Origin: Serpula lacrymans var. lacrymans S7.9
Lineage: Eukaryota > Basidiomycota > Agaricomycetes > Boletales > Serpulaceae
Length of the DNA stretch: 64,000 bases
Direction: 5' to 3'
NCBI RefSeq assembly: GCF_000218685.1
Contig: NW_006763299.1
Location: 186,001-250,000 of the forward strand
Shown: in pieces, positions 1-12,000 of the stretch
How the letters are laid out: the number at the start of each line of letters is the position of its first letter
Numbering within the stretch: position 1 is the stretch's first letter
Notes under the pieces: model-generated
Databases searched by the model: none
Seen by the model: only the letters and a program-made list of their open reading frames with translations
Told to the model about the DNA's origin: nothing
Made by a program: the position numbers and the translations under genes

Positions 1-1719
1 GACGGTGGGACTGACGGTAGACAATGGATTAATTGCTGAAACGCTGGAAGGCCAACGGAAGAGCGTCATGGCATGTGAAGTGGGAAGTCCATTTTCATCG
101 ACGAGTTCCTCCTCGGTAGTTTCACCGTCACTTTCACCCAGTTCGCATTCACCCTCCTCATATTCACCGTCTTCTTCGTCTGTTGAGTGCATGCTGACAT
201 CACTGTCTTGGCTCACAGTTGCACTATCTTCCGCCACCAATTGAGCTGCGCTTGTCTCGAAGTCTATGTCAACCATGCCTTGACCCTCACTTAAGCCATT
301 TGTGAAGACAATTTGACCATCCCAGCCCTCCGTCACTTCGAAATCCATACTCCGTTGGATACTGCTGATGATGTCGGCGGCGGCGCTCTCGTCAGGAATC
401 GTGTCTGATTGAAGACCGGCCTCATCATTGGTAGAGGAACCGTCGTCTGAACCTATGTCTGAAAGATTTGCGAAAAAAATGTCGGCGTCGAAAGTTGATT
501 CATCGTCTTCCGACCACCCGGTAGCAACTCCGGCATAAGCAACACTCGAACTCTGGCCATCCACGTCTTCGTCTTCATCGTCTCCTTCCTCTTCTTCATC
601 CTCCGCCTCCTCGTCGCCTTCTGTCGCGTCATCACTGTCGCTCTCCATATCGACATCACTCAGTCCGACACTCCTCTTCCGAGGGCGTATAACCCAGTTG
701 TTGTGGGGGTCTTTACGCTTGTTTCCCTCCTCACCCAATAGCTCTCGACGGACACGAGCTTTGTTTTGACGTCTTTCTTCTGTTAATATATAGCTTTCTT
801 CTTCTGCCTCCATCGATGAATCCGTGTCAAGTCCTGTAGATGATGTATCCGAGTCTGATGATGATGACGTCGACATTGCCGACGACGAGACGAATGCGGG
901 GAAGTGTCCCGAGGCGACATCGTCGTCCTCATCATCGTTGTATGCGTCAATGTTTTCATGATTGTAATCATTGTCAAGATTAAAATCTTCGCTTAGGACA
1001 ACAGACTTCTTTTTGGAAGAAGATGCCTTCTTTGCGATCGTGCCTTTGATTTTGGACTTCGAAGACAGCCTCGAGGCGTTTGGCTTTGTTTGGAGTTTTC
1101 CTGAGCTCCTTCGAGGGATTAATCCGTTGGATCTGAATGCATGTGGAGGCTGCGATAGGGGATGTGATTGTGATTTGTGCAACGTGGTGACCTCGTTCCC
1201 ACCGGTTTGCCGGTCTACATCCACAGCTCTGGAAGTGTCGCGTGCTGTGGTAATCTTTGGCGGACGACCTCTTCTCTTGGGTGCAGACGTTCCTTGTACA
1301 CCTTGTTGTCCATGGCCACCGATGGACATGTGCGGCTTCAATGGTTGGCCGAGGGGTGAGAAGGGTGATGGTTGAGAGCCATGGTTGTCGCTTGTTATCG
1401 ATGTGATCGAATCTGTATGGGTCTTCGACATCTTGGATGGTAAAGTACGGCTTTTGGCCTGCATGCTGGGTGGTACTGTGAGTTTGATTTTTAAGGATTG
1501 GATAGCTGGTACGAGCGATGATGAGCTGTTGGAGGCGGAAGACATAACGGCATGCCGCGCATGTCCAGCGCTGCAGCTGATAGGAGTAGGAGCGGGAGGT
1601 GGTCGGTTGGAGCAGGTGCAATCCCCATCGCAGACGGGACAGATGTCGTTGTCGTCCTCGTCGTCTGGGGAGAGATGATTTACGGCGACGCCTGCGGTAT
1701 AAATGTGGGACGGCGACAT
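1..1719 (-). CDS. AT-hook, acidic nuclear protein (3' end beyond window)
   Basis: This is one uninterrupted reading frame of 573 codons, with no intron and no stop before the left edge, so the C-terminus is missing. The start is the ATG at 1719 (MSPSHIYTAG). Near the N-terminus, about residues 24-32, is a short cysteine cluster, CPVCDGDCTC. At about residues 146-153 is KRRGRPPK, an AT-hook that would bind the minor groove of AT-rich DNA. The rest is strongly acidic and serine-rich, with a conserved-looking basic block around residues 310-350 (RRELLGEEGNKRKDPHNNWV). Such composition suggests a chromatin or transcription protein; the AT-hook is seen, the role is inferred. I do not recognise a named family. 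It is divergent from BFR2, with a 602-bp gap between the two starts. Confidence 0.75.
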   Translation of the reverse strand, partial: MSPSHIYTAGVAVNHLSPDDEDDNDICPVCDGDCTCSNRPPPAPTPISCSAGHARHAVMSSASNSSSSLVPAIQSLKIKLTVPPSMQAKSRTLPSKMSKTHTDSITSITSDNHGSQPSPFSPLGQPLKPHMSIGGHGQQGVQGTSAPKRRGRPPKITTARDTSRAVDVDRQTGGNEVTTLHKSQSHPLSQPPHAFRSNGLIPRRSSGKLQTKPNASRLSSKSKIKGTIAKKASSSKKKSVVLSEDFNLDNDYNHENIDAYNDDEDDDVASGHFPAFVSSSAMSTSSSSDSDTSSTGLDTDSSMEAEEESYILTEERRQNKARVRRELLGEEGNKRKDPHNNWVIRPRKRSVGLSDVDMESDSDDATEGDEEAEDEEEEGDDEDEDVDGQSSSVAYAGVATGWSEDDESTFDADIFFANLSDIGSDDGSSTNDEAGLQSDTIPDESAAADIISSIQRSMDFEVTEGWDGQIVFTNGLSEGQGMVDIDFETSAAQLVAEDSATVSQDSDVSMHSTDEEDGEYEEGECELGESDGETTEEELVDENGLPTSHAMTLFRWPSSVSAINPLSTVSPTV

Positions 1720-2321
1720 CGTTGGGGCTGGCTGTTTTGGATAACCTGATGATATGTGGACAAGGAGGATGTCAGATGGGCATGAGGTGATAGGTAGCGA
1801 GATGGAATATGGCTTCTGGGATAAAGCAACGGGTATCTCCATAAAAATTAAATACATAAAAGAAAGAGAAGGAAGGGTTGCGGAACGATATTATTTCATA
1901 GATCGAGATCAAATCCAGAGGAACGAGTTCCTGTTGGCGAGATCGTCGCGTGACAACTTTTGACTATGAAAATCGGACGGGCCCGAAAAGGTGAATGAAA
2001 ACGAGGGCGAAGAACTTACTTGAAACACGATTTTTGGCCATTTGTTGATGCTAAAAAACATGGGTAAGATGTAGACTCCAGATTGACGGTTAGGTTGGTG
2101 AAAATGCCGTGGCAATGCCACTGGTGCGAGTATCGTCGGGGACGGTGGTGGTGGAAAGAAGGCGTCGCTTATTATCTGCGCATGCTCGCGCCATCAATTG
2201 TTGGTGCCCACGATTTTTTCTCAAGAAACAGACCCTATATTAACCCTAACCTCGAATGTGGGTCTTCTTCTCCTGAAAACTTTGCACATCGTACAGGCTC
2301 TACCGTAGTCCGCAAGGCTCC
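1720..2321. promoter_or_regulatory. Divergent intergenic region, AT-hook gene / BFR2
   Basis: This 602-bp stretch lies between two divergent starts and so should hold both promoters. I see no convincing open frame in it and no TATA box I would defend. Confidence 0.5.
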
Positions 2322-4181
2322 ATGACACGTAGGTCCAGCTTATATGCGCGTTGATTGTCTTTGACACCGTTGGCAGGTTTGACTCTTGCGCAAGAGCTGG
2401 CCCAGCTTGAAGAGGTTGCACCAACCGGTATGCCCTTCCTTGGGTATCACTTCGAGATTTACACCACCCTTTTCGTCCATAGATTTCGACCCAGAGGATG
2501 TTCAGGTGACGGGTGCCGACCCAGAAGATGTTCTTCCAGTTTCATCTGAAGCACGGGAACACTATGTGGATGTCGCGCAAGTTGACCTTTTTTTGATACT
2601 GTGCATTGTGCTCATATTTCCGTAGACCCTCTGCGATACGAAAACTTCAGGATAGCATCGCCGATCCAAAGTACAAAGGCGCAAAAATTTCACGAAAGCA
2701 GCTCATGGATGCGGAAGACGAATCCGAGATCGGTAGCTCAGAGGATGGCGAGGATGATGATGATATCCAACATTTCGATGAAGACCACGATGATCCCTCT
2801 GACTCCAACTCAGAGGAGTCGGAAAATGATGTGGACGAGTTTCACCGTGATGTCTCACCATCCATATCTGACACTAAGGAGACAGAACCTCCGGAGGAGC
2901 TGTCCGTGACTCTACGCAAAACTAGAGACGAAGACCGTAAAAAAGGGAAAGCTGTTTCCCGTCAACTTGTACGATTTTCATTTTGCGTACAAGCTACTTT
3001 CCTGATTGCAGCTATACTTAGGCACTCTGGGACAATTTGCTCGATGCTCGCATCCGTCTTCAAAAAAGTGTTGGTGCTGCAAGCTGTTTTCCTCAGGTAT
3101 GATATCCTTTGCATGCTTTGCCGTACAGTCGCTGACGATTTCTCAGCCCAATCAGCTTTCCCGGTACACGACCTTAGAATGTGTCCATGATTCATTGAAT
3201 AAAATGTTAGAAGAATCTATGTTACTCTCCGATGAACTCTTTGGCCTTCAAGAGGTATGCTAAGAAAGACGTCTTTGACAACTCAGGTTACTGAATGTGG
3301 CGCTATCCAATACTTAGGATTTGCTTCTTATGAACGACTCGGTACATGCTCCGCCTCGAAAAAAGCGGAAGATCGACGGAACCGATGATGAGAGTCTCGC
3401 AAGCCAATTTAGGGACGCAACCGAAGCTGCTTCAGCCATAGAACAGGCGTAAGTTCCTTTGTCTTTCATTTTTTTCCTATGGTACTAAATCAAACACAGT
3501 TATCATCCACATCTCGTGAAGACCCTCAATAAGTGGTCATCTAAAGTGCAAGCCGTCGCGCCATCCGTCCTGCTCCCATCGAACCGGAATGCATTCAACA
3601 AGGGATCTTCTCATATCAAATCCGCTACCCAGCTAATTGATGAAACCCTCTCAGAACATGGGAAAGTTCTTGCCCGCAGTCGGATCTACAGAGGCAAAGG
3701 CACGCGATTGGGTATCGTTTGCGAAAAAGATGACAGCGCAGAGAAGGAAGACCCAGAGGTGTTTGACGATACGGACTTTTACCAACAGCTACTGAGGGAT
3801 GTTATTGATGCACGGAGAAGTGGAGAGAGTGGAGCTGACGATTGGATGGCGGTCCAAAAACAGAAGAAGGCGAGAAAGAAAGTAGATACTAAAGCAAGCA
3901 AAGGTAGAAAGCTCCGGTAAGCCATTACCTAACACCTGATCAACAATCGGCCCACTGACAGTCCTCTTAGCTATGAGATTCACGAAAAAATGCAGAACTT
4001 CATGGTCCCTGTTCCAGTCCAAGGAAGCTGGCACGACGAACAAGTCGACGAGCTGTTTTCTTCGCTATTGGGCAAAGGATTTCAAGAATCTATTCGGCTA
4101 GTTGATGATGTTGATATGGTTGAAAGCACAGAAACACGAGTAGATGAGGCCCTGAAAGAAGGTTTTAGAGTGTTTGGATGA
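2322..4181 (+). CDS. BFR2: Bfr2/AATF (Traube) family rRNA-processing protein
   Basis: Nuclear/nucleolar protein needed for early pre-18S rRNA processing; in yeast Bfr2 acts in the small-subunit processome with Enp2 and Lcp5 (family knowledge). Exons: 2322-2328, 2377-2427, 2483-2576, 2626-2968, 3022-3096, 3147-3254, 3318-3448, 3500-3916, 3971-4181, giving 478 aa in frame. The N-terminus [15 protein letters not shown] and FDPED are typical of the family. An acidic stretch (about residues 90-150) is followed by the AATF leucine-zipper-like block ([20 protein letters not shown]) and the C-terminal TRAUB block ([32 protein letters not shown], then MVPVP and [15 protein letters not shown]). The first exon is only 7 nt (ATGACAC); without it the frame meets a stop at 2352 with no ATG. 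The intron at 2577-2625 begins with GC (gcaagt). Confidence 0.93.
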
Positions 4182-4568
4182 GTTCTTTTGAATAAAATGT
4201 GTTGCTTGTGTATCTCCAGCCAATTCCAGTCCTCATTATGATTCTAATACTTTGTTTTTGGAGGTCGCGAGTCAAAATATTGTGAATTTGATGTGTGAGA
4301 CATGCCCAAGCCTGTTTCTGTCGTACATAAAGACAAATAGGTGTATAGCTTTGGTGACGCGGATGCCGCAGGCTCACGCTTACGCTGGAGAGACTAGTGA
4401 TGTCCATTCAAGTTCACCATTTGCTTTGACCGACACTGCCAGTGTGCGTCTGACCCTTCAGCATCTCGTGTCATTACCATTATCCCTATCATTCTTGTAT
4501 ATCTTACTGGCTTGCTTTGTTGTGGAGCCATTACGTAGGGAACAGAAACATCAAGCCCTCGAGTCAAT
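4182..4568. other. Intergenic, BFR2 to sorting nexin
   Basis: This 387-bp spacer separates two genes in the same direction. It should contain the BFR2 3' UTR and the promoter of the sorting nexin. No gene is visible. Confidence 0.5.
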
Positions 4569-6707
4569 ATGGAGGCTTTTGAAGACGACAATCCTTTCGA
4601 GACAGATGCTGACCGTCTGTCTTCAGAAACATCTTCTACTTCCAAAGTAAACATATCTGCACCATCTTCTCCGCCTTCGCACCCTTCTCGTCTGGTCTCG
4701 CCAACCTCTCCAGGAACGAACATGAACCAACCGTTCTCACCACCAGGATCCCGTAGACATGCTCAGGCAACATTCAAAACTGACTTCTGCTGCACTAGAG
4801 ATCAGTGGTTGCACTCGGGTGAGGATTTCGAAATCCTGGTATGTCTCTTTATATCTGTGTTCTGTCATCATCTAACCACAGGTCAAATACAAGATTACAG
4901 ATGCACAGAAGACATCTCTCAATTCATCAACGCCTTATATCACATATGTTATCCAGTCTGGGGTGAGTAACTATCAATGTACTTGTGTAGTGGTATTGTA
5001 TCCTGAAAGCCATTGTAAATCTAGAATACTGAAGCTCGGCACCGCTATTCCGAGTTTGAGTCACTGCGGGGAAGCCTTGTGAAATTGTACCCAACCCTCA
5101 TAATTCCACCCATTCCCTCGAAGCAAACGATTGGTGATTACGCTGTGAAACAGGCCAAGGCCAAAGAGGATGCTGCGATGATTGCAAGGCGAAAGCGCAT
5201 GCTTCAGACGTTCCTCAATCGCATTGGCCGTCATCCCATCTTGTCCAATGATCATGTTTTCCACCGCTTCCTGGACGGAGAGGTATCTTGGGTAAGCATC
5301 GACAGCAGCCATCCATGCAGACTTCCATTCTAACCTTTTCGTATGTTTCAAGACTGAAGTATTACATTCTCCCCCTTTGTCGTTACTGCCGAAGAATATT
5401 TTGAAAGCTCCATCGCACAACCCTACGGACCAGAATGCTTCTCCTGCTTATGCAGTGTTACCCAATCCTTCGGCTGCTCACCCTCTTCGCAACCCTGATC
5501 AACGGTTTGTAGACTCGGAAGTGTTTACCAACAAATTCTCTAACCATCTCGGCGGTCCTATGGAGAGAGTCACTCGCCGTAGCTTGAAGCGATGGTCCGG
5601 TAAGAGGCTTATGAAGGTTTACATGAGTCAATTTGTTCATTGCTCGTAGACAACGCACAGGATCACTCTGAGCTTGGTGCTGCTTTGAATGGATTCAGCT
5701 TGAACGAAAGTGGTGCCCTAGCCGCTGCCATTGAAAAGACAGGGCAAGCTGTAGACACCACTTACGTGTCCACGACGAGGCTTGTAAGGCATTTTCTTGT
5801 CAAGTCGATGCTATATTTTCTTATCTCCTGACACACAGGTTCAAGAGCTTGAGCAGAATTGGTGTGAACCATTACACGAATATGCCCAGTTTGCCTCCAT
5901 AATAAGGAAATTACTTGCCTACCGTCACCAAAAGCATGTACAGTACGAAATGACCCAGGATAACTTGGAGTCTAAGCGGGAGTTGCTAGAGGACTATGAG
6001 AAGAGTGAGAGAGAGGCGAAGAGGTTGGAAGAAGCCCTCAATCGTGGGCGGGTTAGTGGTGTGCAATCCGAGCCAGGACCTAGAAATGCTAGAAGCCGGT
6101 CGCCTGATGCAGACGAACCGGAGGAACCTTCGTCAGCGTACTTGCCGCCGCACCCTGGCCCCACTCCTCCAAGGAGGAGAGCGCCTGGGATGGCATTTCT
6201 CAGCGCATTGAGCTATACTTTGCATGGAATGATGGATGTGGATCCCGAAACTGCTCGCCGCAACGGTATCAGCAAAACACGGGAGACGATTTCTCAGGTA
6301 TGTTTTCAAGTGTGTTTGTTCTTGGTTGTAATGTCTGATTTTTTGTCAAGTTGGAAGACGCGCTTCATCTATCCGCACAGGATTTGAAGTATTCCAGCTC
6401 AACCATTCAGGCCGATTTGGATAGATTCCAACGGCAGAAAGTAGCCGATATGAGAGAAATGGCGATTAATATGGCAAGAAGTCACAGAGACTGGTGCCAG
6501 AAGGTTTGTTCAGATTGTCCTTAGGGATGGGAGCTTTTTTCTAACGATTCCGGTCAGAACCTTGAAGCATGGAAAGAAGCGAAGAAAGAAATCGAAAAGA
6601 TACCAGACCATCCCAACAGGCTGCCAAGTTCGAAAGACACATCTAATGGAGTTGGCCCTGGACCATCTACTAGGAGAGATTCGACGGCGACCGTGAATGG
6701 TCGGTAA
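4569..6707 (+). CDS. SNX41: Sorting nexin, SNX41/ATG20 family
   Basis: Peripheral endosomal membrane protein that binds phosphatidylinositol 3-phosphate through a PX domain and acts in endosome-to-Golgi retrieval and selective autophagy (family knowledge). Exons: 4569-4838, 4882-4962, 5025-5291, 5353-5599, 5650-5783, 5839-6297, 6351-6503, 6558-6707; 586 aa in frame. The N-terminal 80 residues are low-complexity Ser/Pro/Thr. The PX domain follows, with RHRYSEFESLR carrying the lipid-binding arginine, then KLYPTLIIPPIPSKQ and KRMLQTFLNRI. After it comes a fungal-specific block (FVDSEVFTNKF, GPMERVTRRSLKRWS), then a helical BAR-like C-terminal half with a proline-rich insert (about residues 390-430). 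Whether it is the Snx41 or the Atg20 member cannot be settled by eye. Confidence 0.88.
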
Positions 6708-7085
6708 CTGCAGCTTCTTATACTTAGTGACCATAACCTAAGCTCGATGTGAGCTACAAATGGTTTACTCAACTGAAGGACAATGGATTGCGTTTTCATT
6801 TCTTGTCTCCATTTTATCTTTGTTTCTTCGGCTACAGTGTGTGATTAGGGAATGCCATAATTGAGTTGCTTCTTTTGGAGCTACTTACATCTGGTCTAAA
6901 AATACAAATATTTTTGTCACGTTGTTCAGCCACGTCTCTATAGTGCCAGTCAAGTGGTGCTGGTAACTCTTACGACGACTGTACTTTTAAGCACACACTA
7001 CTCCATTCTGTAGGTTGGTCTCTCATATAGGTGGCATTCGTTGTCTGAAAGATTTTTTATCTTGTTTCGATAACTTGAAGTCGCT
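6708..7085. other. Intergenic, sorting nexin to GDP-mannose transporter
   Basis: A 378-bp spacer between genes on the same strand; no open frame or structured element stands out. Confidence 0.5.
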
Positions 7086-8701
7086 ATGGGAGGCTCCAGG
7101 GATAGTAGACCTGAGGAAGAAGACCTTGCAGAGATGAAGAGAAATTTGGCGACAGGTAGTTTGAGCGAGAATAATGGAACATCGTCTGCTAGTGAGAGCA
7201 CGCTGCTTGCATTCCCACTCACTATGTCGACTCACGACATTCCACTTGCAGTACCACCCATCGTGTGCTATTGTGTCGCTTCTATACTAATGACCCTTGT
7301 CAATAAGGTGAATTCCTGACGTGTTGGATGTTGGTATTCTAGAGCTTATCTTGCATATAGTTTGTGGTGTCTGGCAGCCAGTTCAACATGACGTTTCTGT
7401 TGCTGTCCATTCAGTCCATTGTCTGCGTTACCTGCGTTGCCGCAGTGAAACGGGCAGGTATTATATCGTTCCGGAACTTTGACATTCAAGACGCCAAAGC
7501 ATGGTTTCCTATCAGTTTTATGTTGGTCAGTGTAATCTACACTGGTTCTAAAAGTCTGGTGAGACTACTCAAAACGTTGAACTCGTTCTATACTAACCAT
7601 ACGGTTGTGCAATCATCGCACACTAGCAATACCTCACTATACCAGTATATACAATTTTCAAAAATTTGACGATCATTCTCATTGTAAGCATTATCCTATC
7701 CCCCACATGTTGCTTTTGGAAGAGTTGTTGTCTCTTAGGCCTATGGAGAAGTCATTTGGTTTGGTGCGCGAGTGACAGGGTTAACTATAGTGGCCTTCAT
7801 ATTTATGGTGAGGCCTCTTTGATTTCCCCGAGTAGGTAATTTTTTCAACGAAATTATATTTCAAGGTACTATCATCTATCATTGCCGCGTGGGCAGACAT
7901 TCACAGCACCACCAACATTGTCGATGCATTACCGCCGGCGAGTGCGGGCATGGGAATTGGCCTCGACATGATATCTGATGTAGCCCAAAAACTCAACATT
8001 GGATATTTCTGGATGCTTGTGAATTGTTTGACAAGCGCAGCCTATGTAAGACCAAGACTAAGTGCTCGTTCATCACTGGTAACGTTGATTCTCCTACAGG
8101 TCCTTACTATGCGAAAGCGGATAAAGATAACAGGTTTCTCAGATTGGGACTCCATGTTCTACAGCAATCTATTGTGCATACCCGTTCTTTCGGTATTCTC
8201 GGTTATCGTTGAAGATTGGGGAACGGAGAACTTGGCTCGTAACTTGTACGTTGATTGATGTGTCCCTTTGACGTCTGACGTCTGATGCGGATATTCGACG
8301 GATCTTTCTTGCAGCCCCGAGGAGACGCGCAACTTCCTATTATTCGCCATAGCCTTTTCTGGGGCAGCGGCCGTAGGCATCTCGTACACGACAGCGTGGT
8401 GTGTTCGAACGACGAGTAGTACGACGTACAGGTCCGTTTTTTGTGATTCGATCTATGGAATAGGAACAGCTGATGATAGTTTTTTTTCTTTGCCAGCATG
8501 GTTGGGGCACTAAATAAGTTACCTGTGGCAGCTTCTGGAATGTTGTTTTTTGGAGACCCTGTCACGTTTGGTTCAGTATCGGCGATTGGGGTCGGGTTCT
8601 TTGCGGGACTCGTTTATGCAGTAGCAAAGAACAACCAGAAGAAGGTGGAGAACCGGGCAACAACGGACGCTATTATACCTCTAGCAAATCGGAAACCATA
8701 G
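7086..8701 (+). CDS. VRG4: Golgi GDP-mannose transporter
   Basis: Antiporter that brings GDP-mannose into the Golgi lumen in exchange for GMP, feeding protein and lipid mannosylation (family knowledge). Exons: 7086-7307, 7361-7558, 7627-7683, 7739-7807, 7866-8045, 8100-8245, 8315-8431, 8497-8701; 397 aa in frame, close to the usual length. A hydrophilic cytosolic N-terminus of about 55 residues is followed by about ten hydrophobic segments. Diagnostic motifs are FKNLT (in exon 3) and GALNKLP (start of the last exon), the two GDP-mannose recognition motifs of Vrg4-type transporters. The C-terminus is short, with a lysine-containing tail (NNQKKVENR). Confidence 0.93.
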
Positions 8702-9084
8702 TTTCAAAGCATAGAATGACCCTGAAATGGAGCATGGATTCGAACACTGACTATAGCAATGGACTAAGAACTGTCTGAAGGTGCTGTGATGGAGTTAGAG
8801 CATTGGGGGGGTGGAGATGGAGCGGGAGCGCCCGCCTTAAGCCCGGTGACACTTATGCTTGTGTGGTAGCTGAGAGCATATAACTGGCCAGCCAATACTC
8901 TACAAAGCGGTTTTATCTAAAGTGGTTATCAGGCGCTAGTCTATATCGGGTTTATTACTTTGTGCTGATAATCCGATTCCGATTCTGCCCATCTCCGCAT
9001 CTTTCTCCCTTAAACCTGATCCCTAACCCATCCATCCTCTTTCCTTTCGCCCCTCACTGAATCGGCATTAGATCACAGTCCACA
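8702..9084. promoter_or_regulatory. Intergenic region upstream of pyruvate carboxylase
   Basis: This 383-bp spacer ends in a pyrimidine-rich block (about 8996-9058) directly before the start codon of the carboxylase. CT-rich leaders of this kind are common before well-expressed fungal genes. Nothing else is visible. Confidence 0.45.
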
Positions 9085-12000
9085 ATGGCTGCTCAAGCTT
9101 CGTCGCTGCATCCGCCCAGACTGGCGCATACCTTTGTGGGTACTCCGAGTGCACCTGGCACTCCGGTGCACTCAATCCAAACAATGCGGAGGAAATCCGC
9201 AGGGCACAGTGGTCCTCTTACGAAGATTCTTGTGGCAAATCGTGGTGTATGCATAGATCTCTTATCGTACTTACAGTCCTCTGAATGCCTCCTTAGGAAA
9301 TTGCGATCCGAGTTTTTCGTACGGCCCATGAACTTGCAATGCATACAGTTGCGATCTATTCTTTCGAAGATCGCCTTTCAGCCCATCGTCAGAAGGTAAG
9401 ACGATTATCGGTTCTTTCTTACTGATCTAACCGAGTTTTCCAGGCCGATGAAGCTTATCAAGTCGGGAAAGGATTAACTCCCGTTGGAGCATACCTTGCG
9501 CAAGACGATATCATCAGGATCGCATTGGAACATGGCGTTGACATGATTCATCCAGGGTGAGTACTAGCGATAATGTACTTTGTCCACAGATCGTAACGAC
9601 CATCATCAGTTATGGTTTCTTGTCCGAAAATGCAGAGTTTGCACGGAAAGTCGAGCAAGCCGGAATCGCGTTCGTAGGTCCATCTCCAGAAGTCATTGAT
9701 GGACTTGGTGATAAGACAAAAGCCCGCACGCTTGGTATTTGTGGTTTGCTCGTGTATGCGTACGCAATCCAATTAACTATCTATTATATAGCCATGAAAG
9801 TTGGAGTCCCTGTCGTGCCTGGAACTCCTGGACCAGTTGATACATACCAGGACGGTGATGCATTCATCAAAGAATACGGATTCCCAGGTCAGCATGCTCG
9901 AATGAACTCCTTGATAGATAGACATTGAAAGTATTTCTATATAGTTATTATCAAAGCTGCCATGGGCGGTGGTGGACGTGGAATGCGTGTTGTCCGCGAG
10001 CAATCCGATTTCAAAGATGCCTTTGAACGCGCAGTCAGCGAAGCCAGGTCTGCCTTTGGAGATGGCACGGTTTTCATTGAGCGTTTCCTTGAACGCCCCC
10101 GACACATTGAAGTCCAGATTCTTGCAGATGCACAAGGAAACACGATTCACCTCTTTGAGCGAGATTGCTCAGTGCAAAGAAGGCATCAAAAGGTTGTCGA
10201 AGTTGCTCCCGCGACCCATCTTCCAGAAGAAATCAGGCAGGCTATTTTATCAGACGCAATCAAGCTCGCGAAGAGTGTGGGATACAGAAATGCTGGGACT
10301 GCAGAGTTCTTGGTCGACCAAATGGGCAGACACTATTTCATTGAGATCAATCCTCGTATTCAAGTCGAGCATACGATCACTGGTAAGCTTTTTTTTACTT
10401 GTGAATATAGATAACGAATGCCAACTTTGCCATTATTTTTTTTCAGAGGAGATCACTGGTATCGACATCGTTGCTGCCCAAATTCAAATCGCAGCCGGCG
10501 CCACCCTCCCCCAACTCGGTCTTAGCCAGGAGGCTATCACTCGTCGCGGGTTCGCGATACAGTGTCGTATTACAACGGAAGATGCAGCACAGGGCTTCCA
10601 ACCCGACACGGGTAAGATCGAAGTATACCGCAGTGCCGGTGGTAATGGAGTGCGTCTCGATGCAAGCTCTGGTTTCGCTGGTGCGCAAATCACTGTGGGT
10701 TGCTATCTCATATCTTTATATCTGAGTAGATGATCTGATCAATCCAATCATTCTAGCCTCACTACGACAGTCTTCTCGTGAAATGTAGTGTTAGTGGTAC
10801 AACGTATGAGGTAGCTCGCAGAAAAATGCTGCGTGCGTTAGTCGAATTCCGTATTCGTGGTGTTAAGGTGCGTTTAAAAGAACGATCCCTTAGTTTTTTG
10901 CTGTTAAACATTGGTTTAGACGAACATACCCTTCCTATTCCGACTTCTGACCCATGATGTCTTCATCGGAGGCAAGACGTGGACGACAGTAAGTAGAGGT
11001 CCTTTAATTGACCCCAGCATGTTGTTGAGGTTCTAAATCGATTAGTTTATCGACGACACGCCCGAATTGTTCAAACTGGTTCAAAGCCAAAACCGAGCAC
11101 AAAAACTCCTCGCTTATCTTGGTGACCTTGCAGTCAATGGTAGCTCCATTAAAGGTCAAAGCGGGGAACCTGGGCTTAAGGATGAGGTTGTCATCCCTAA
11201 ATTCCAGAATCGCGAGGATCCAGAAAATGGCGCCCCTCTCGATGCAACTTTCCCCTGTCAGGTCGGTTGGCGCAATATCATCGTAGAGAAGGGTCCCGAA
11301 GCTTTCGCAAAAGCTGTGCGAGAATATCCCGGGACACTCATCATGGATACAACATGGCGTGATGCTCACCAATCCTTACTCGCTACTCGCCTGAGGACAA
11401 TCGATATGGAGAACATTGCAAAAGAGACGAGTTATGCCCTTGCAAACGCATTCAGTCTGGAGATGTGGGGTGGAGCAACGTTTGACGTTGCCATGCGTTT
11501 CTTGTACGAAGATCCTTGGGAGCGCCTGGTAGGTTTAACTGCCTATGATTTCATTGTTCACTAAAAAATCTTGCATCTCGCGTCGAATATAGCGCACTCT
11601 CCGTAAATTGGTGCCGAACATCCCATTCCAAGCTCTTGTTCGTGGTGCCAACGGCGTAGGATATACTAGCTACCCGTTCGTATCTCAACTTCTGCGCCTA
11701 GTCTTTTAAGCTGATCGAGTGTGTAAGGGACAACGCTATATATGACTTCTCGAAGAAGGCCGTAGAGAATGGTCTTGATATTTTCCGAGTGTTCGACTCC
11801 TTGAACTACTTTGGTGAGCAAAAGCTTGTTTACATACTGGCGAGATTTAACTGAATTTCCTGCCTTTACAGAAAACGTGAGTACTCACCTGGGTATCTAG
11901 AGTCCAAGTGCTTAAAGCAATCCAAAGATGAGATTGGGTATCGACGCCGCCAAGAAGGCTGGAGGTGTGGTCGAAGCTGTGGTTTGCTACAGCGGCGATG

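Noticed and set aside
980..1621. 213-codon open frame inside the AT-hook gene
   Set aside because: It overlaps, on the same strand, the longer frame that holds the AT-hook and cysteine cluster. Its own composition has no domain.
2234..2254. Telomere-like TTAACCCTAACC
   Set aside because: A single partial copy between two housekeeping genes; no array.
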